Positions 12,227 to 24,905 of a DNA stretch of 64,000 bases are shown here, in pieces (within the stretch, counting starts at the first letter, position 1; each line of letters starts with the position of its first letter). The notes beneath the pieces are model-generated. The model was not told where the DNA came from. It worked only from the letters and a program-made list of their open reading frames with translations, and searched no databases. Position numbers and translations under genes: made by a program. Origin of the DNA: Polytrichum commune (Eukaryota > Streptophyta > Polytrichopsida > Polytrichales > Polytrichaceae). The stretch covers positions 16,140,527 to 16,204,526 of the forward strand of contig OX485808.1 in NCBI GenBank assembly GCA_950295325.1. The letters are read 5' to 3'.

Positions 12227-12990
12227 GTCTCGGTTGAGAGACTGCTGGTTTGACCACAGAAGCTGCTGTCTCGGTTGAGAGGCTGTTGGTTTGGCCATAG
12301 AGGCTGCCACCTCGGTTGAGAGGCTGCTGGTTTGGTCACAGAGGCTGCTGTCTTGGTTGAGAGGCTGCTGGTTTGGTTACAGAGGTTTCTGTCTCGGTTG
12401 AGAGGCTGTTGGTTTGGTTACGGAGGTTTCTGTCTCGGTTGAGAGGCTGCTGGTTTGGCCACAGAGGCTGCTGTCTCGGTTGAGAGGCTGCTGGTTTGGC
12501 TACAGAGGCTGCTGTCTCGGTTGAGAGGCTGTTGGTTCGGTTGCAATGGCTGAGAATCTTGGGGTTTTAGTTTGATTAGGTTGTGGGTTAAGTTAGCTGG
12601 GTTAATCTAGTTGGGTTAGGCTAATTAATTGGGTGTTAGGAGATCTAGGTTAGGCTAAGTGGGTCATGTCAGCTGGGTTAGGCTCATTAGTTGTAAGGTT
12701 AGACTAGCTAAGTTAGATTAAGTGAAGTAGATTAGTAGGGTTAGGCTAATCAATCTATGATTTAGTCTAACCAGGTAGACTAATTAAGTTGTAGAATATA
12801 CCGATTGGTTGGCTAATTAATCAGTGGCTAAATTACAATCAGTGTGGAGGCTGCTGGTTTGGCTACAGAGGCTGCTGGTTGGCTACAGAGGCTGTTGGGT
12901 TGGCGACAGAGGCTGTTGGTTTGGCTACAAAGGTTGTTGTCTCGGTTGAGAGGCTGCTGGTTCGGTTGCAAGGGCTGAGGGTCTCGGGGT
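12227..12990. repeat. 41-bp minisatellite in two blocks
   Basis: The unit is GTCTCGGTTGAGAGGCTGCT followed by GGTTTGGCCACAGAGGCTGCT. It starts at 12227, 12268, 12309 and so on, for about eight copies to ~12560. A second block lies at about 12845-12990. The 63-residue Pro/Gln-rich minus frame is a translation of the repeat. Confidence 0.92.
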
Positions 12991-13200
12991 ATAGTCTGAT
13001 TAGGCTGTGGGTTAGGTTAGCGGGGTTAATTCATTTGGGTTAGGCTCATTCCTCGATGGGTAAGGACGTCTAGGTTAGGCTAGGCGAGAATTAGATTAAT
13101 CGGATGATGCTAAGCTGGATTAATCTAGGGGGTACTTAAACTAGAATTAATCAATAGCTTAGTCGAGCAAGTAGATTCCTTGGTCCAACTCATTGATTAT
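12561..13200. repeat. Degenerate GGTTAGGCTA-rich DNA
   Basis: Irregular short repeats of GGTTAGGCTA, GCTGGGTTA and CTAATTAATTGGG lie between (12561-12844) and after the two minisatellite blocks. It resembles degenerate interstitial telomere-like DNA but without a fixed period. Confidence 0.55.
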
Positions 13201-14247
13201 TCGTTACATTAAAAGGTTGAATTCAAGAAGGGATTGTAACAGCTTGCGAAGGGAAGGCTACGATAAAGCTATACTAGTATTTTTGAATACTTAAACTTAT
13301 GAGCTTCATGGAATCAACAAGCAAGGTGTCATATACCAGCGAGGAATCAACGGCTAGTACTAGATTCAGACGAGGAATATCCCTGAAGGCGTGTGTGGCT
13401 AAGGCGGCCGGGTGGACTTTGGAGAAAGCTAAGAATGTAACCTTGCCCGAAATCAAAGATAATAAAATGACATAATGAGGATTAACTCGGAAGTTCACAA
13501 AGAGTGAATGGTTTATGTATATTCCAAAGATGTATTGGAATTATACGTTGAACTACCGAGGAGGAAGTTATCACGTGTTATTTCAACATTCCACACTCGG
13601 ACTAGGACGAAATCGAAGGGTGAGGAACTTTGGGTGACAACTTGACTTTTCTAAGATACCGCATAATATCAGGTCTTACTTCTTTATTACATTTTTTTAT
13701 CAACGAAAAACTGATGGAACAACATCTCCTTAAGGAAGAAGTAGGGTCGTCAAAACTGAACAAGGTCATGGTGATTGAGCCTAATCCAACCAAGAAGCCA
13801 ACGACAAGAGAGGATAAGGTCGAGAAACCAACAAATATTCCAAAACCAGGATCAAGCTCCAAACCGCCATACAACAGAGTAACTTCAAGATTGATGAATC
13901 GGGATCAAACTCCAGACCACCATACAAGGACAAAAACTTCAAGGATGTGTTGAGAGAGAGAGAGAGAGAGAGAGTTGTTTGTTCCAACGTAGATAAAATT
14001 CAGCCTTCAGTTGGCAGATGGAAGCATTGAACGCATTATTAGATGAACTAGTACAAATTCAAAGTAGTTGCTTCTCAAACTCGACCGGTTCGTCTGAGAC
14101 CAAGCAAATAACCGAATTGAGGTGCATCCCCGAGACTCCTCTAAAACGAGCGGTAATTTTCCTGATGTCTTGAACTTCGACCGGTTATTGGTCAAACTTA
14201 ACTCCTTCATCTGTAAGTAGCGGAATCATGTCTGGAGCAAATGATCA

Positions 14248-14280
<33 letters not shown>

Positions 14281-15203
14281 AGATGTCAACATGTATCCGG
14301 TCATACTCGGGAACACTAGGAACTTGACCAATCGTGCCTACAACTCTTCCCGGACACAGTGATTCCTTACACTCTTGTAAAACCATTGGTAATTTTTCTG
14401 ATATCTTGAACCTCGACCGGTTATTGCTCAAACTTAACTGCTTCATCTGTAAGTAGCGGATCAGGTGTGGAGCAAATGATCAGGCGACCGATTGGTACAG
14501 ATGAACCAATTGAGTTTGAGGAACAACTGGTTCAATAGAATTCTTCCTGCACACCACATTTTCCTCTTGGTCACTAGATTGCTGTGGAGTTAAAATACCT
14601 TTTCATACCATGATTACAAAGGATGTACATGTTTTACATTGAAATTCAATAGTAGGTTTACTCCATAAATCTTGTGCCTATGATGAATTATTTCCAACAG
14701 AATTTCGAAGTAGTTCTCATTAGCTTCAACTTGAGGGACCGCGAAGGTTTAGGGGCTAGCTCCTCATTTTTCCTTAAAGGTGCTTGGAGTTGCAAATATG
14801 AATAAGACTTAACGGAGAAGCCAGTGCGTTATGTCTTTCTTCCTATCCTTGACTCTAAGCAACCAAGGTAAGTCTGTAGCATATTGGCAAGTCTGTGCCA
14901 TATTGGTAAGTATGGAGAATTAGTGCACTCACTAGCCGAGAGATCCTATCAATTCTTGCAATAGAACAACTACCCGTAGCAATAGGAGTGGTTGTTACTT
15001 TCAAAAATATGAAGATCCACAACTTGTTAGTCACTCCTTCTAATGGCCTACAACATCGCTAATGTCATCCAAACTTTCCACAGTGATTGACCATTGTAAT
15101 GTACATAGAAGAGAGTTGGTCTCACCTATAATTGTAATATAATGCAGGAGAAAATTGGGCTCAATCTGGTCACATTCTCCGACAACCTGAAGCGTGTAGA
15201 ACA
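13201..15203. other. Intergenic with a GA microsatellite and a ~235-bp direct repeat
   Basis: A (GA)n run lies at about 13952-13974. Two similar segments at about 14135-14255 and 14370-14490 share TCTTGAAC(T/C)TCGACCGGTTATTG and CTTCATCTGTAAGTAGCGGA, offset by about 235 bp. The open frames here (for example 13630-13953, + strand) match no family I know. Confidence 0.55.
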
Positions 15204-15429
15204 ATGGATGCGGGAGCGATTCCGGAGTACGAGCGCTTGCGTTCAAAGAACATCGAGAACAACAACCATAAGCTAATGGAACAAGGTCTGGCTCCGATGG
15301 GTGTATCGAATTTCAAGAGGCCATCAGACCCTGGATACGTATCCCTAAACTCTAATCCTTTTGCAACGGACCTCCTACATCTAGGATGGCAAGTGAACAA
15401 CCAACTATGTTTATAAATATTTGAGCTTA

Positions 15430-15690
15430 TATGACACCTTTGAGTCATTGTGACTCATTAGAGTCACATAGCGAACATTGTGACTGCATGCAGTCATAGT
15501 TTCACATCGGTATGATTCAGTCCAGTCACATCCCAATGATTATGACTCACTCCAGTCACATCCCCAATATTATGACTCACTCCAATGATATTCTAATGTT
15601 TATGACTCACTGCAATCGCATCCCAATGATTATGACTCCTTGGAGTCATAATAATGTACCTATATTGTGACTAGTCGTAGTCATAGCATT
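15430..15690. repeat. Left cluster of TGACT/AGTCA motifs
   Basis: About a dozen (T)GTGACT or TATGACT motifs and their inverses at short intervals, such as TATGACTCACTCCAGTCACA repeated with small changes. Similar clusters lie at 16190-16270, 17165-17350, 17965-18110, 18700-19085 and 19225-19365. Each cluster sits between coding segments or at an end. The likely role is binding of the element's own TnpA-like protein, by analogy with En/Spm. Confidence 0.75.
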
Positions 15691-15795
15691 GTCGATCTCC
15701 ACACTAACAAAAAAAATTTATTTGTAACGTCCATGAATTAACTAAAGTTCGTACTCAGCAGTCAAGTTTCCGCGACTTCCTCCATTTTTGGGGAA

Positions 15796-18563
15796 ATGGA
15801 CAGTGATGTAGGAAATTTGATAAGAAAAATCGCTAATCTTCCTGATGGCTTGCAAGTGCAAGTATTTCGCTCCATTGCTAGTTTTCCGGCAATATCAATG
15901 CCGGTATTGGAAATGACGGGCAATGAGCTTGCGCGTGTTTTTGAGAGCAGCCGCACAACGCCGCTGGGAGACCCTGGCCCATTACCAGAGGAGGGTCGTG
16001 GCTGGGGTGTGACCACCCGAGCGAAGAACAAAAAAAAATCGTTGAGACGGACACAGAAAATGACGAGGACGAACATGACGAAGAGGAGACGTCCGAAGAC
16101 GAGTGGGAGAAACTAAAGAGCCGGAAGGTATCCATCTAACTTGTATACTTGAATCTAACTTGTTGTAGTTATATCATATGTTGTTGGCATTCATATGACT
16201 CTGAACAGTCATAACATGCAGTCATATCCACAACTTAGTGCAGGCTCACATTGTGACGTCATGTAGTCAATCACCTTGTGTGGGTGTGCAGGGAAATGCA
16301 AGCGAGCCCAAGTCTTGGCCGCTGCAATCTAGCCACAAGAAGAGTAAGGTCGCCGACGAGGATATTTTGCTGTTGCAAGCCGTGCAAGATACTCTCCTCG
16401 CCTACGAGGTGGACGCCGATGACGCATCGGCAGAATGCAAGGAGTCCGAAGATGGTGCAGGGCATTGCAACGAGCTGCTCGATGAGCTGGAGCTCCGCGA
16501 AGTAAGTATATTGCGGCGTATGACTCAAAAAGGAGCCGATCCAACACAACTTCGCGAGAAGGTGCGTCGCCTTGGCCAGACGGCAGAGGTTGAAGGTGGT
16601 GACGGAGGCGCGCGGCATCGAAAGTCGAAGTTGAAGAACTTGCGGCGGTCGTTGAAGAAGAGTGACGAGCTGCACACTTCCACTGGCGGTCAGCGTTCGT
16701 GGGTCGATATCGACGAGGCCGGGTTTCCGACAGGGTGCCATAGGCCTGACTGGCTAACGCGACTACGCGGATACTCTCGCGACCTCGACTGGAGCGTCGA
16801 CAACTTCAAGGCACACCCACGGCTGTTGTTGTTGGCGATTAAAGACAAGATGGCCGCACAATTTGAGTACCGTGGTGGACTCGGAGACGTGCCTGAAATG
16901 GTATTTTTCCAGATTTTGCACCATTAGATGCGGACTCGTAGGTCCAACATAAAAAAACTAATAGAGAGCGGTGGCCCGCTACCGCCGTACGTGAAGAAGG
17001 CACACCTGGACAATTTCAAGCGGTTAATTGCCTGGTCAGATAAAATCGCGGAGGCCACGCGCATGAAAGCTGCACGCCAGACCATGCAGACCTTGTCCTA
17101 TTCCGGAAGGTCTGAGGGGGAGGTGCGCTCTAGACTTGTAAGTAATTTTGTGTGCAAGACATTCGTGAATGAATATGTGACAACCTACAGTCATATAATG
17201 ATTTATATGACTTGACATAGTCATATCATGAGTCATATGACTTCAAATAGTCATATTATGAGTCATAAGACTTCAGATAGTCATATGTTACCGTCATATG
17301 ACTTCACGTAGTCATATTCTGAGTCATATGAATACACTAAACTTCAGTCATATATTGGACGGTTTTGGTATCTTTACGCATTTTTCATGGATCCACAGTT
17401 GCTCCTTTCACAGGCCGCAAATTTAGAGCGGCCCCCGACGCAGCTGGAGGTGGAAACCGAGCTTGCGACACCTGGGAAATCAGGATGGGGCCGGTCGTCG
17501 TCGTCCAGAGGGCCACTCCTAAATGCAAGAGCGGGACATGGAGGCCTCGCAATTACGAGGAGCGGGTTGCAAGACTTCCAGGATAGCATGAAGGGGGAGT
17601 TGGAGGATGTGAAGGCTATGGTGAAGCAGTTGCTGCAGGAGGTGCAGAAGCGAACGGCGGGGCCCTTGGAACCGCCAGCCACGGCGGAAGCGGGAGTCAA
17701 CGTGATCCAAATAACCACCGACAAGGTTGCGTCTATATCGCCTCAGGTACTCGCTTCGAGTACATGCCTGGAACACATGCCAAGGAGGTCCATCTAGCAT
17801 CGGTACCTGCGAACCTGGTAGGTTCATCAACACAGGTAAGCTGCTCTTGGATATTTTTTGTTTATATTTGGTTCTCACTCCAATTGCAGACAGAGAAAAT
17901 GTTGATAACATATGTCCGCATAGGTATGTCACTCCACGAAGTAATATGAGGACCCTAGGCGAATATGTTACTTATTGTAGTCATACAATATGACTATGGC
18001 CAATCATAGGTCGCAATTATATTACTCATTGTTGTCATATATGATGACTACGGTGTGTTATATGAGTATGTCCTGTCATATTATGCAATCATAGCCTACC
18101 GAGGTCATATATTGAGTATTGAAGCAGTTGTAACTCCACGCGGATTTTTTTTTTTTTTTGACAATTACGTTTTCTATTGCAGACGCAGGTAGAGGATGTC
18201 ACTCCCGTATTGTCGGAGACGGTTAATGCGTTGGTGGAGGACGCACCCTTGCCGTTGGCCACGGGGTCCAATGTCAAATTGTTTGACTTGGACGAGGAGA
18301 ACAAGGCCAAGGCGAACGTAGTGGCGCAAGGCATCATCGTGAGCCTTGCAGGAGGCTCACTCCACGGGCAGCTCATTGAGGAGGGCAACGTATCAGTTTG
18401 CGTGTCCTCAATCGAGCCGGGAGCAGAATCTGTGTTGTTGTACGAGGGCAACAACGACGACGATCCTCCGATGTTGCGTCTGGGCGATGCACTGAAGTCC
18501 ATCACCAAGTGGCCATTAGAAGCATTGAAGGCTATCCCACCGGAACCTCAACAAGCCATTTAG
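15796..18563 (+). pseudogene. TnpA-like gene of the CACTA element, broken
   Basis: Likely coding segments are 15796-16127, 16294-17137, 17399-17746 and 18181-18563; their junctions carry good splice sites (for example GTAAGT at 17138, TTGCAG before 18181). Recognisable parts are MRTRRSNIKKLIESGG with PLPPYVKKAHLDNFKRLI near 16928-17030, and a C-terminal domain running from VAQGIIVSL to LGDALKSITKWP near 18330-18520. The latter resembles the conserved C-terminal domain of plant En/Spm TNP1/TnpA-like proteins. Two breaks are visible: a 9-base A run at 16030-16038 shifts out of the acidic frame that continues to the donor, and an in-frame TAG sits at 16925-16927. Codons are GC-richer than the surroundings. 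It is probably a nuclear DNA-binding transposase accessory protein, now dead. Family assignment is by remembered motif similarity. Confidence 0.55.
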
Positions 18564-19371
18564 AATTCGGTAGGTTACGCATTTAGAGAAAATGTGGGAA
18601 AAATGAACACATTTGGATATGCTTGGAGACATAGACTACATAATATCATTCAAGTTATTTACATTTATCTGCTCAATTTGGGTGCTCAATTTCTTATTTG
18701 GCTCAGTCATGTAGTGCATGACTTAAATGTGTCGTCATTGTTTGGAATGTGCCCAGAAATGTGACTGACATTCAGAATTGCAAATAATACGAATCTAACT
18801 TAATACAGTTACAACAACGTACAAAGAACTACGCAATGTGATTCTCCATCTACACAAATATCACTCCATCATGTCACATTGTGCATCACATGTTACTAAG
18901 AATATGACTACATGACGTCATATAATAATATCATCCCCGCAGAAAATATGACTAACGCCCCAAAAAACATGACTACAAACAGTAAAAAAACTAGCAGTCA
19001 CATTCCACGTGGCCTGACACGTCAGCAAAATTATGACACATGTAAATCATATTACACGTCAGCAGAAAACATGACTACATGGAGTCACATGCCATGTCGG
19101 ATTGGTATTTTTTTTGCCCGGGCAGGTCAAAAAATGGCATAGACTCCAAGGCTAGTCAAGGTATGCCCCACGTGTTGTGGGGATCGTAGAATCTGTCCTT
19201 TTATACGCCCCCACAACCGTATATATTCATATGACTCATGTCTGAAGTGACTCGTCGGTAATGACTAGACCCAGTCACCGCGCGCGTCATCCTCATCCGG
19301 AGCCTCGTCAGTCATATTTTGGGATTTTATGACTTAAGGCAGTCATAAATTGCAGTCACAAAATACCCAAT

Positions 19372-19382
19372 CTATTGTAGTG
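19372..19382 (-). repeat. Right terminal CACTA sequence
   Basis: The minus strand reads CACTACAATAG outward from the TGACT-motif cluster. The flank after it is AGG; no matching 3-bp duplication can be assigned because the left end was not located. Confidence 0.65.
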
Positions 19383-20539
19383 AGGTCGATGAACCAATCC
19401 TTCGTGCTGAATATTTTCCTTCCGCACTCCTCACACCTCGTCTTGTCCATTGCGGCAGGGCTTCAGCATTATGCCCCTAGTCTCCTCTCTCTCCCCCTTC
19501 TTCCTTGCATAACGAGAGAGTCATTCCTTGCCTCCCAAGACCCCTCCAAGCCTCTCTTTTTTCTCGCATTGCTTGGCATCTTCCGGGCCGCCCAAAAAAC
19601 AAACGAGATTTGGGCCTCCTTCCTTGGTTTTCTTCTTCAAAACTCCACTTCCTCACTCTCTTAGTTGCTCTTACCTCTTTGACTTTTAGTTTTTCACCTC
19701 TTAAGGTGGAGGTTGATTTCATCACTCAATCTTTTTCACCCTTCCCTATTTATTTTATAGTTAAACCCATGTGAAACCATCCCTAGGCTCACACCTAACT
19801 AACTTGATCCACAATTAATTCTTCTCGGCCTCTTGCCCTAAATAACTCCTAACTCACCACTTAACTCAATTCAACCTAGACTTTAACACATCACTTATTT
19901 TTATCTTTTTGACTACCCAAGCTAACACAAATTCTAAGGATTTAGTAATTTTTATGATTATGTTGACTACTACTCCACAATAATCCTCCGAAAAACCTCT
20001 GACAAGAACTTGGTAGGATAAAAATAGATTTGATCAAAAGCTATACAAATCTGCTCGGGTTGATCATCTGTCAAGATCACATCAATACGGAGATAGTACC
20101 CGCAGACCCCTCAGTATACAAAGCCAACTCTCTTGTTAATCCTAGTTACATTTTTGAGTGTCAATCTTCCTAATCACATGTCTACAAGTGTGATAGAACA
20201 AGGATACGATTCTCAACAGATTGCCTGTAGAGCTTGCACGATGCACAAGGAGGTTGGTTGAGCATAGAAATGGGATGTAGGGGAGCTCACTCTCTAGATG
20301 GTTGTAAGAGGCCAAGCATGAGCAATGATAGCCAACATGCAAACATGAGGAGTCACCAACAAGAGAGAGAGCATTTCGAAGACACAAGAGAAAGCGGGCT
20401 CTGGAGTCACCGAAAGGACATCAACAATTGAGACAGAATAGAGGGTGGGCTGAGAGAGAGGGCTCGGAGCAAGAGAGTTAGGAGCGTGCCACCTGTCTTT
20501 TTCCCCCCAATTGAAAATAGTCGTTTCCAATGACCAAAT
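19383..20539. other. Intergenic, no supported gene
   Basis: Several open frames overlap on both strands (19477-19774, 20142-20530), but none shows family features, splice logic or a consistent strand. Confidence 0.5.
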
Positions 20540-21075
20540 AGAACCGACAACTAGCGATGAACCGGTTGGGTTAAGAAGTAACCAGTAGGTTAATTACAGA
20601 GGAATTGGTTGAATTAAGAGTTGGCGACCAGCAGAGCAGAGCAAGCGAGCTCGTGGCCACTTGCCACCGAACCATTTCCGGTACAAGGGGAGAACAGCCA
20701 GCTCGTCACAGATGAACCTGTTCAACTGTCAGAGAGCCGACAACTAATTACAGATGAACTAGTTGAGTGAAAGCGGGCCAGCATAAGGGCGAACTGGTAG
20801 CTAATTACAGATTGAGTCAGGGCGGGCCAGAGCAAGGGAAATATGGCAACTAATTACAGATGAACCAGTTGACTTATGACATGCTAGCAAGGCAGAGAAG
20901 ACCTGACAAGGTCGTAGCCACCTGCCACCGAGCCGCTTTTCAACGAGCAGGAAGAACCGACACTTGGTCACAGATGAGCCGGTTCAGCTTGGAACATAAC
21001 CGGGTAAGTAGGGAATACCCGGGTGAGTTGCGAGATAACCAGCTAAAGCTCATGACTGTAGGAAATTACCAACCA
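20540..21075. repeat. Irregular repeat of ACAGATGAACCGGTTGA
   Basis: The motif ACAGATGAAC(C/T)(G/A)GTTGA recurs about every 60-130 bp (near 20710, 20750, 20855, 20960). It alternates with CTAATTACAG, AGAGCAAG and a longer block beginning GTGGCCACTTGCCACCGA, also seen as GTAGCCACCTGCCACCGA near 20913. This is decayed tandem DNA with no protein. Confidence 0.65.
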
Positions 21076-24000
21076 TTTTAGAGTAATTAATGATGGACAG
21101 GTGTCAACAGGTGACCGGTCGAACTTGCAAACACTAGGATCTCAATTGGTCATACCCCCCAATTCTCTCTCTATATATATATATATCATGGGCCGTTTCA
21201 AACATTAAGGATGGTTCAGATGGCTCCGCCATACTATTTTCCAAGGCTCTTTAAAATTACCTTGAAGATGTGTCAAGGGATATCATGCCGATTATGCCAC
21301 ATACAGATTGTGCGCGGACACACGGGCCAAGGGTCAAGTAAAAATCACGTCAAATGGCAGATGTGAATTTTCTTCAACTTTCAAGTTGCCTGCAAGAGGA
21401 AGACATACAAGAGATCCTGAGGATAGGATCTACTCACTTGGGAGGGTAAAATGATCACCACAATCTCAACTTAGGATTAGTGGGCTTCATGGTGTAAAAC
21501 ACTCGCCTATGCCACATAGGTGAGGAAAACGGAGGTAGAAGTAATTAACAACCAAGAAATGACTTCTTGGTTAGCCTTAAGAATCCTCCCTTACCTAGAT
21601 ATTACATATGTAGATTTTAGGCTACAATCTTCCACATTTTGAATGTAAAAGAAGATAAGGATTATATGAGCTCTTTCCGAGGATGTCCGGAAGAGCTATC
21701 TTCATTTTCTTAGAAAAAAATTAAAGATATGATAATTAAGAGGACGACACATGTTAGACACATCCTCTCAATATATATATATATATAGAGTTAGGATAAG
21801 AGTTAGAACACCTTACCTTATTCACGTCGATAGGCTACACAAGAGCTAGGTCCTTTGTATATTTACCATTCTGGAATACAAGAGCTTCAAGCTCACACTT
21901 TCATCTTAGTTACTCAAGGTAGAGACAAAGTAAAATTTAGCTTAGACATAGTCAAGTTGAGTGATTGCAATTGAGACTTGAGATGATCTATAGTCACTCA
22001 CATGAGGTGAAATAGTTGAATGACAAAAATGATAGCAACTCACATGAGGTGAGATAGTTGTAGAAAATTATTATAGCCACTCACATGAGGTGAGATAGTT
22101 GCGAGAGATTTTATAAGGACTCACATGAGGTGAACTTAGACAATTGAAGGAACGAAATCATGATGAAATGTACGACACAAAGAAGTGAGTGAACTTGAGA
22201 AATTGAGGCATGAGTAATTAAGCATTGAAAGTTAATAGTTAAATATGTGAGGGAATTGTTGTTGACACACAAGACAAATTATAAAGAAAAGAGAGAGAGA
22301 GAGGGGTAGAAGTAGAAGAATGCAAAAATTATGCGTGAAAGCAACTAAGACATAACAAATTAACCTTAAAATACTTCTCCACATTCTTTGATCACATAAC
22401 TTTCTTCACAAAAAGAAAGATGATTGATTAATTACATGTTTGAAGTATTCTCATGTTCGAAGCATTTCAATTATGAGTACATTATTAATTTATGATATGA
22501 GTACCTACTACTAAATGCTAATGTACACAATATATCTATATTGCTAAAAGAAGTCAATTAATCGTGACTCAAATGCTTTGAAACATAAAAATAGATAATG
22601 AATGAGACTTTGACTAACTTTGTTATGACTTCATTATGATATTATTTTATCCTTGATTGGTTATATTGTGATCATGCTAAAAATAGGTTGTGGTAAGTTA
22701 TATTATAATCGTGCTAAAAATCCCATGTTTCTAATTTTAGTAGAATTTGAAATTATATGATATTTGTGCTAAAAATATAATGTGTTAAATAACATGTGCT
22801 AATTATAGGCAAGACTAAAACCGAGGTAGAACATAACTAATATAAAAATAGAATGTGACTAATTACAGCAAAGACTGCATGACTGATTTAAAAATAGATT
22901 GTGCCTAATTAATGGCGGAGATCGTAGGACTGATCTAAAATATAAATTTCTAAATATAGCCGATTATGAGTTATAATTTGAATGAGCTAAAAATAGACTG
23001 GAGTTAATTATAAAGCATTAATCGACTACTCACGGAAAAATTCCTTGAAGAACTTGAAGACGGTTATATGGCTACTTGAAGATAGTCACTTAAAGAAGAG
23101 TATTTGACTACTTAAAGATTATTTTGGATACGTTGAAGACGTTACTTGATCAAGAAGAAATGATTACTTGACACTCGAAGAAGGGTTACTTGAAGACTTG
23201 AAGACGACTACTTGGCCAATTGAAGGATAATACTTGAGCAATTGAAGACGGTTTACTAAGTTACATTGAAGACTCGAAGACGATTACGTGGCCAATTGAA
23301 GATAATTACTTGGCCGAATAGAGGAAGGTGATTTGGATACTTGAAGAAAGTTACGTGTGACTTGGATACTTGTCACTTAAAGAAAAAGTTATTTGTTACT
23401 CGGTATTCGGTGACTTGAAGAAACTTATGACCATTTGGATACTCGAAGAAATATCATTAAGGGGCTGCTCTAAAAATAAATTGTAATTTATATCATTGAG
23501 GAGCCAAAGGACACACAAGGGAAAGAAGATTTTTATGAGAGGAATGACTAAGTTGAGTTAATAAACTCAAGGATGCCTCCTCAAGAGTCGATAAGAAAAT
23601 GGAAGATTGGTAGAGGCATTACTACACATGTGAAGAGGAAATCTCCTTTACATGGGAAAAGAGTATTTAACAATCACTTCATTATTGTTAAAATACTATA
23701 AACACATGTTTCAACGGAGGGAAGTCCGGTGGTGGAAACTAACAATTAGGAGACTAAAGATAAGACTTGCAAGAGAGGGAAAAGTTTTGGAACGAAAGGT
23801 AACTTGGCTCATTGAAAACGGCTACTTGGCTACTTACCGAATGTAAAAGAAAGGACAACCGCGAGACGATAATAACTCACAACAAGGAAATTAGGTAGTT
23901 AGGTCATCATAATCCGGATGACGCTCTAAGTCACTACGATACGGTCATCCCTAGGAACAAGTGGAGGTAGTTGAGCTCTACACATCTAAATGCTTTTAAA

Positions 24001-24274
24001 CATACATGGATAGAACATCATCATTACATTGTCATTGAAAATTCACTAACTAAAGGCATGCTCTTCCTTTTAACTTCGCTCACATTCCCCAAAAAATTAA
24101 ACACAATTTGACAACATGCTTGGATAAAAATTATGAATCTGATCCCCCAACATCCACTTTGAATTGTAGCTAGTTGAACAGGGAAGCCACAACACATATA
24201 CATTCATCAACATGTCAAACTATCTCCAAACTATTCTCCTATTCTTTCCAATATCAGTTGTTTCTGTGTAACAT
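21076..24274. other. AT-rich intergenic DNA with degenerate short repeats
   Basis: No gene is supported. TA microsatellites lie near 21170-21187 and 21770-21787. CACTCACATGAGGTGA(G)ATAGTTG recurs four times at about 21995-22130. A long run of CTTGAAGA-type units, such as TACTTGAAGAC, spans about 23040-23470. Confidence 0.6.
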
Positions 24275-24905
24275 TCTACATATCACATAACCAGCGCCAT
24301 CCAATGAAAATCCCTATCTCCAAGACATAAATCTCAAAAGATATTATGAAAGAGAGCAAGGATAGAATGAGGTTTGACAACTCAACACCCTAAGAATACT
24401 ATGTAGAGGTCAATCATATGTCAATTCTAGATATGTTTCTGAAAGGCCAACTTGAATGCACTTCTTTGATACTTTGTGACAGTGCAACCTGCAATATTCA
24501 CATGTTCATTTGCAACCAGAGAAACATACACACCAGATGAAAAGAGAGATGTGAACTTGATGAGCTCGTTGCATGCATTCTTTGAAATATATCACAGCAT
24601 CAACACATCGAGAGGATTCTGCAACCAGTGCACAAGCAACCAGTCACATGGTGTAATTCGAATATACACAAGGTTGCCATGGGCTACATCACATCTTATC
24701 CAAGCTTTGGGGGCTGGGAAGCTGCGTGCTGCTCAAAGCTTTGGGGTCGGGAGCTGTGGGCCCCGTGTGGCTGGGCATGACAACCCGGGTATTGGGACAA
24801 TGTTCCCATCGCCCTCTCATTCCCACAGGCAGTGGAGGAGGTTTTCTGGGTAGTGAAGGAGACGTGCCCGGGGCGGTTCGGGGCCCTGGGCAGATGTCAT
24901 CTAGC
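24275..24905. repeat. Dispersed repeat family A, copy 2 (inverted)
   Basis: Inverse of 5206-5990 over its whole length, apart from the MITE present only in copy 1. The pair forms a 19-kb inverted arrangement. The ends show no obvious terminal inverted repeats, so the nature of the family is unknown. Confidence 0.85.

Larger units (their letters stand above)
15204..19382 (+). mobile_element. CACTA (En/Spm)-like DNA transposon, left end not found
   Basis: The right end at 19372-19382 reads CTATTGTAGTG, the inverse of CACTACAATAG, a canonical CACTA terminus. Just inside it, and in every non-coding part of the region, are many copies of TATGACT/AGTCATA and TGTGACT/AGTCACA, often as facing pairs. 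In En/Spm, subterminal repeats of this kind bind TnpA. A broken TnpA-like gene lies inside. No TnpD transposase was seen and no CACTA start was found on the left, so the element is non-autonomous or left-truncated. The left boundary given is the start of a small frame, 15204-15416 (YERLRSKNIENNNHKLMEQGL), that may be an upstream exon. Confidence 0.6.
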
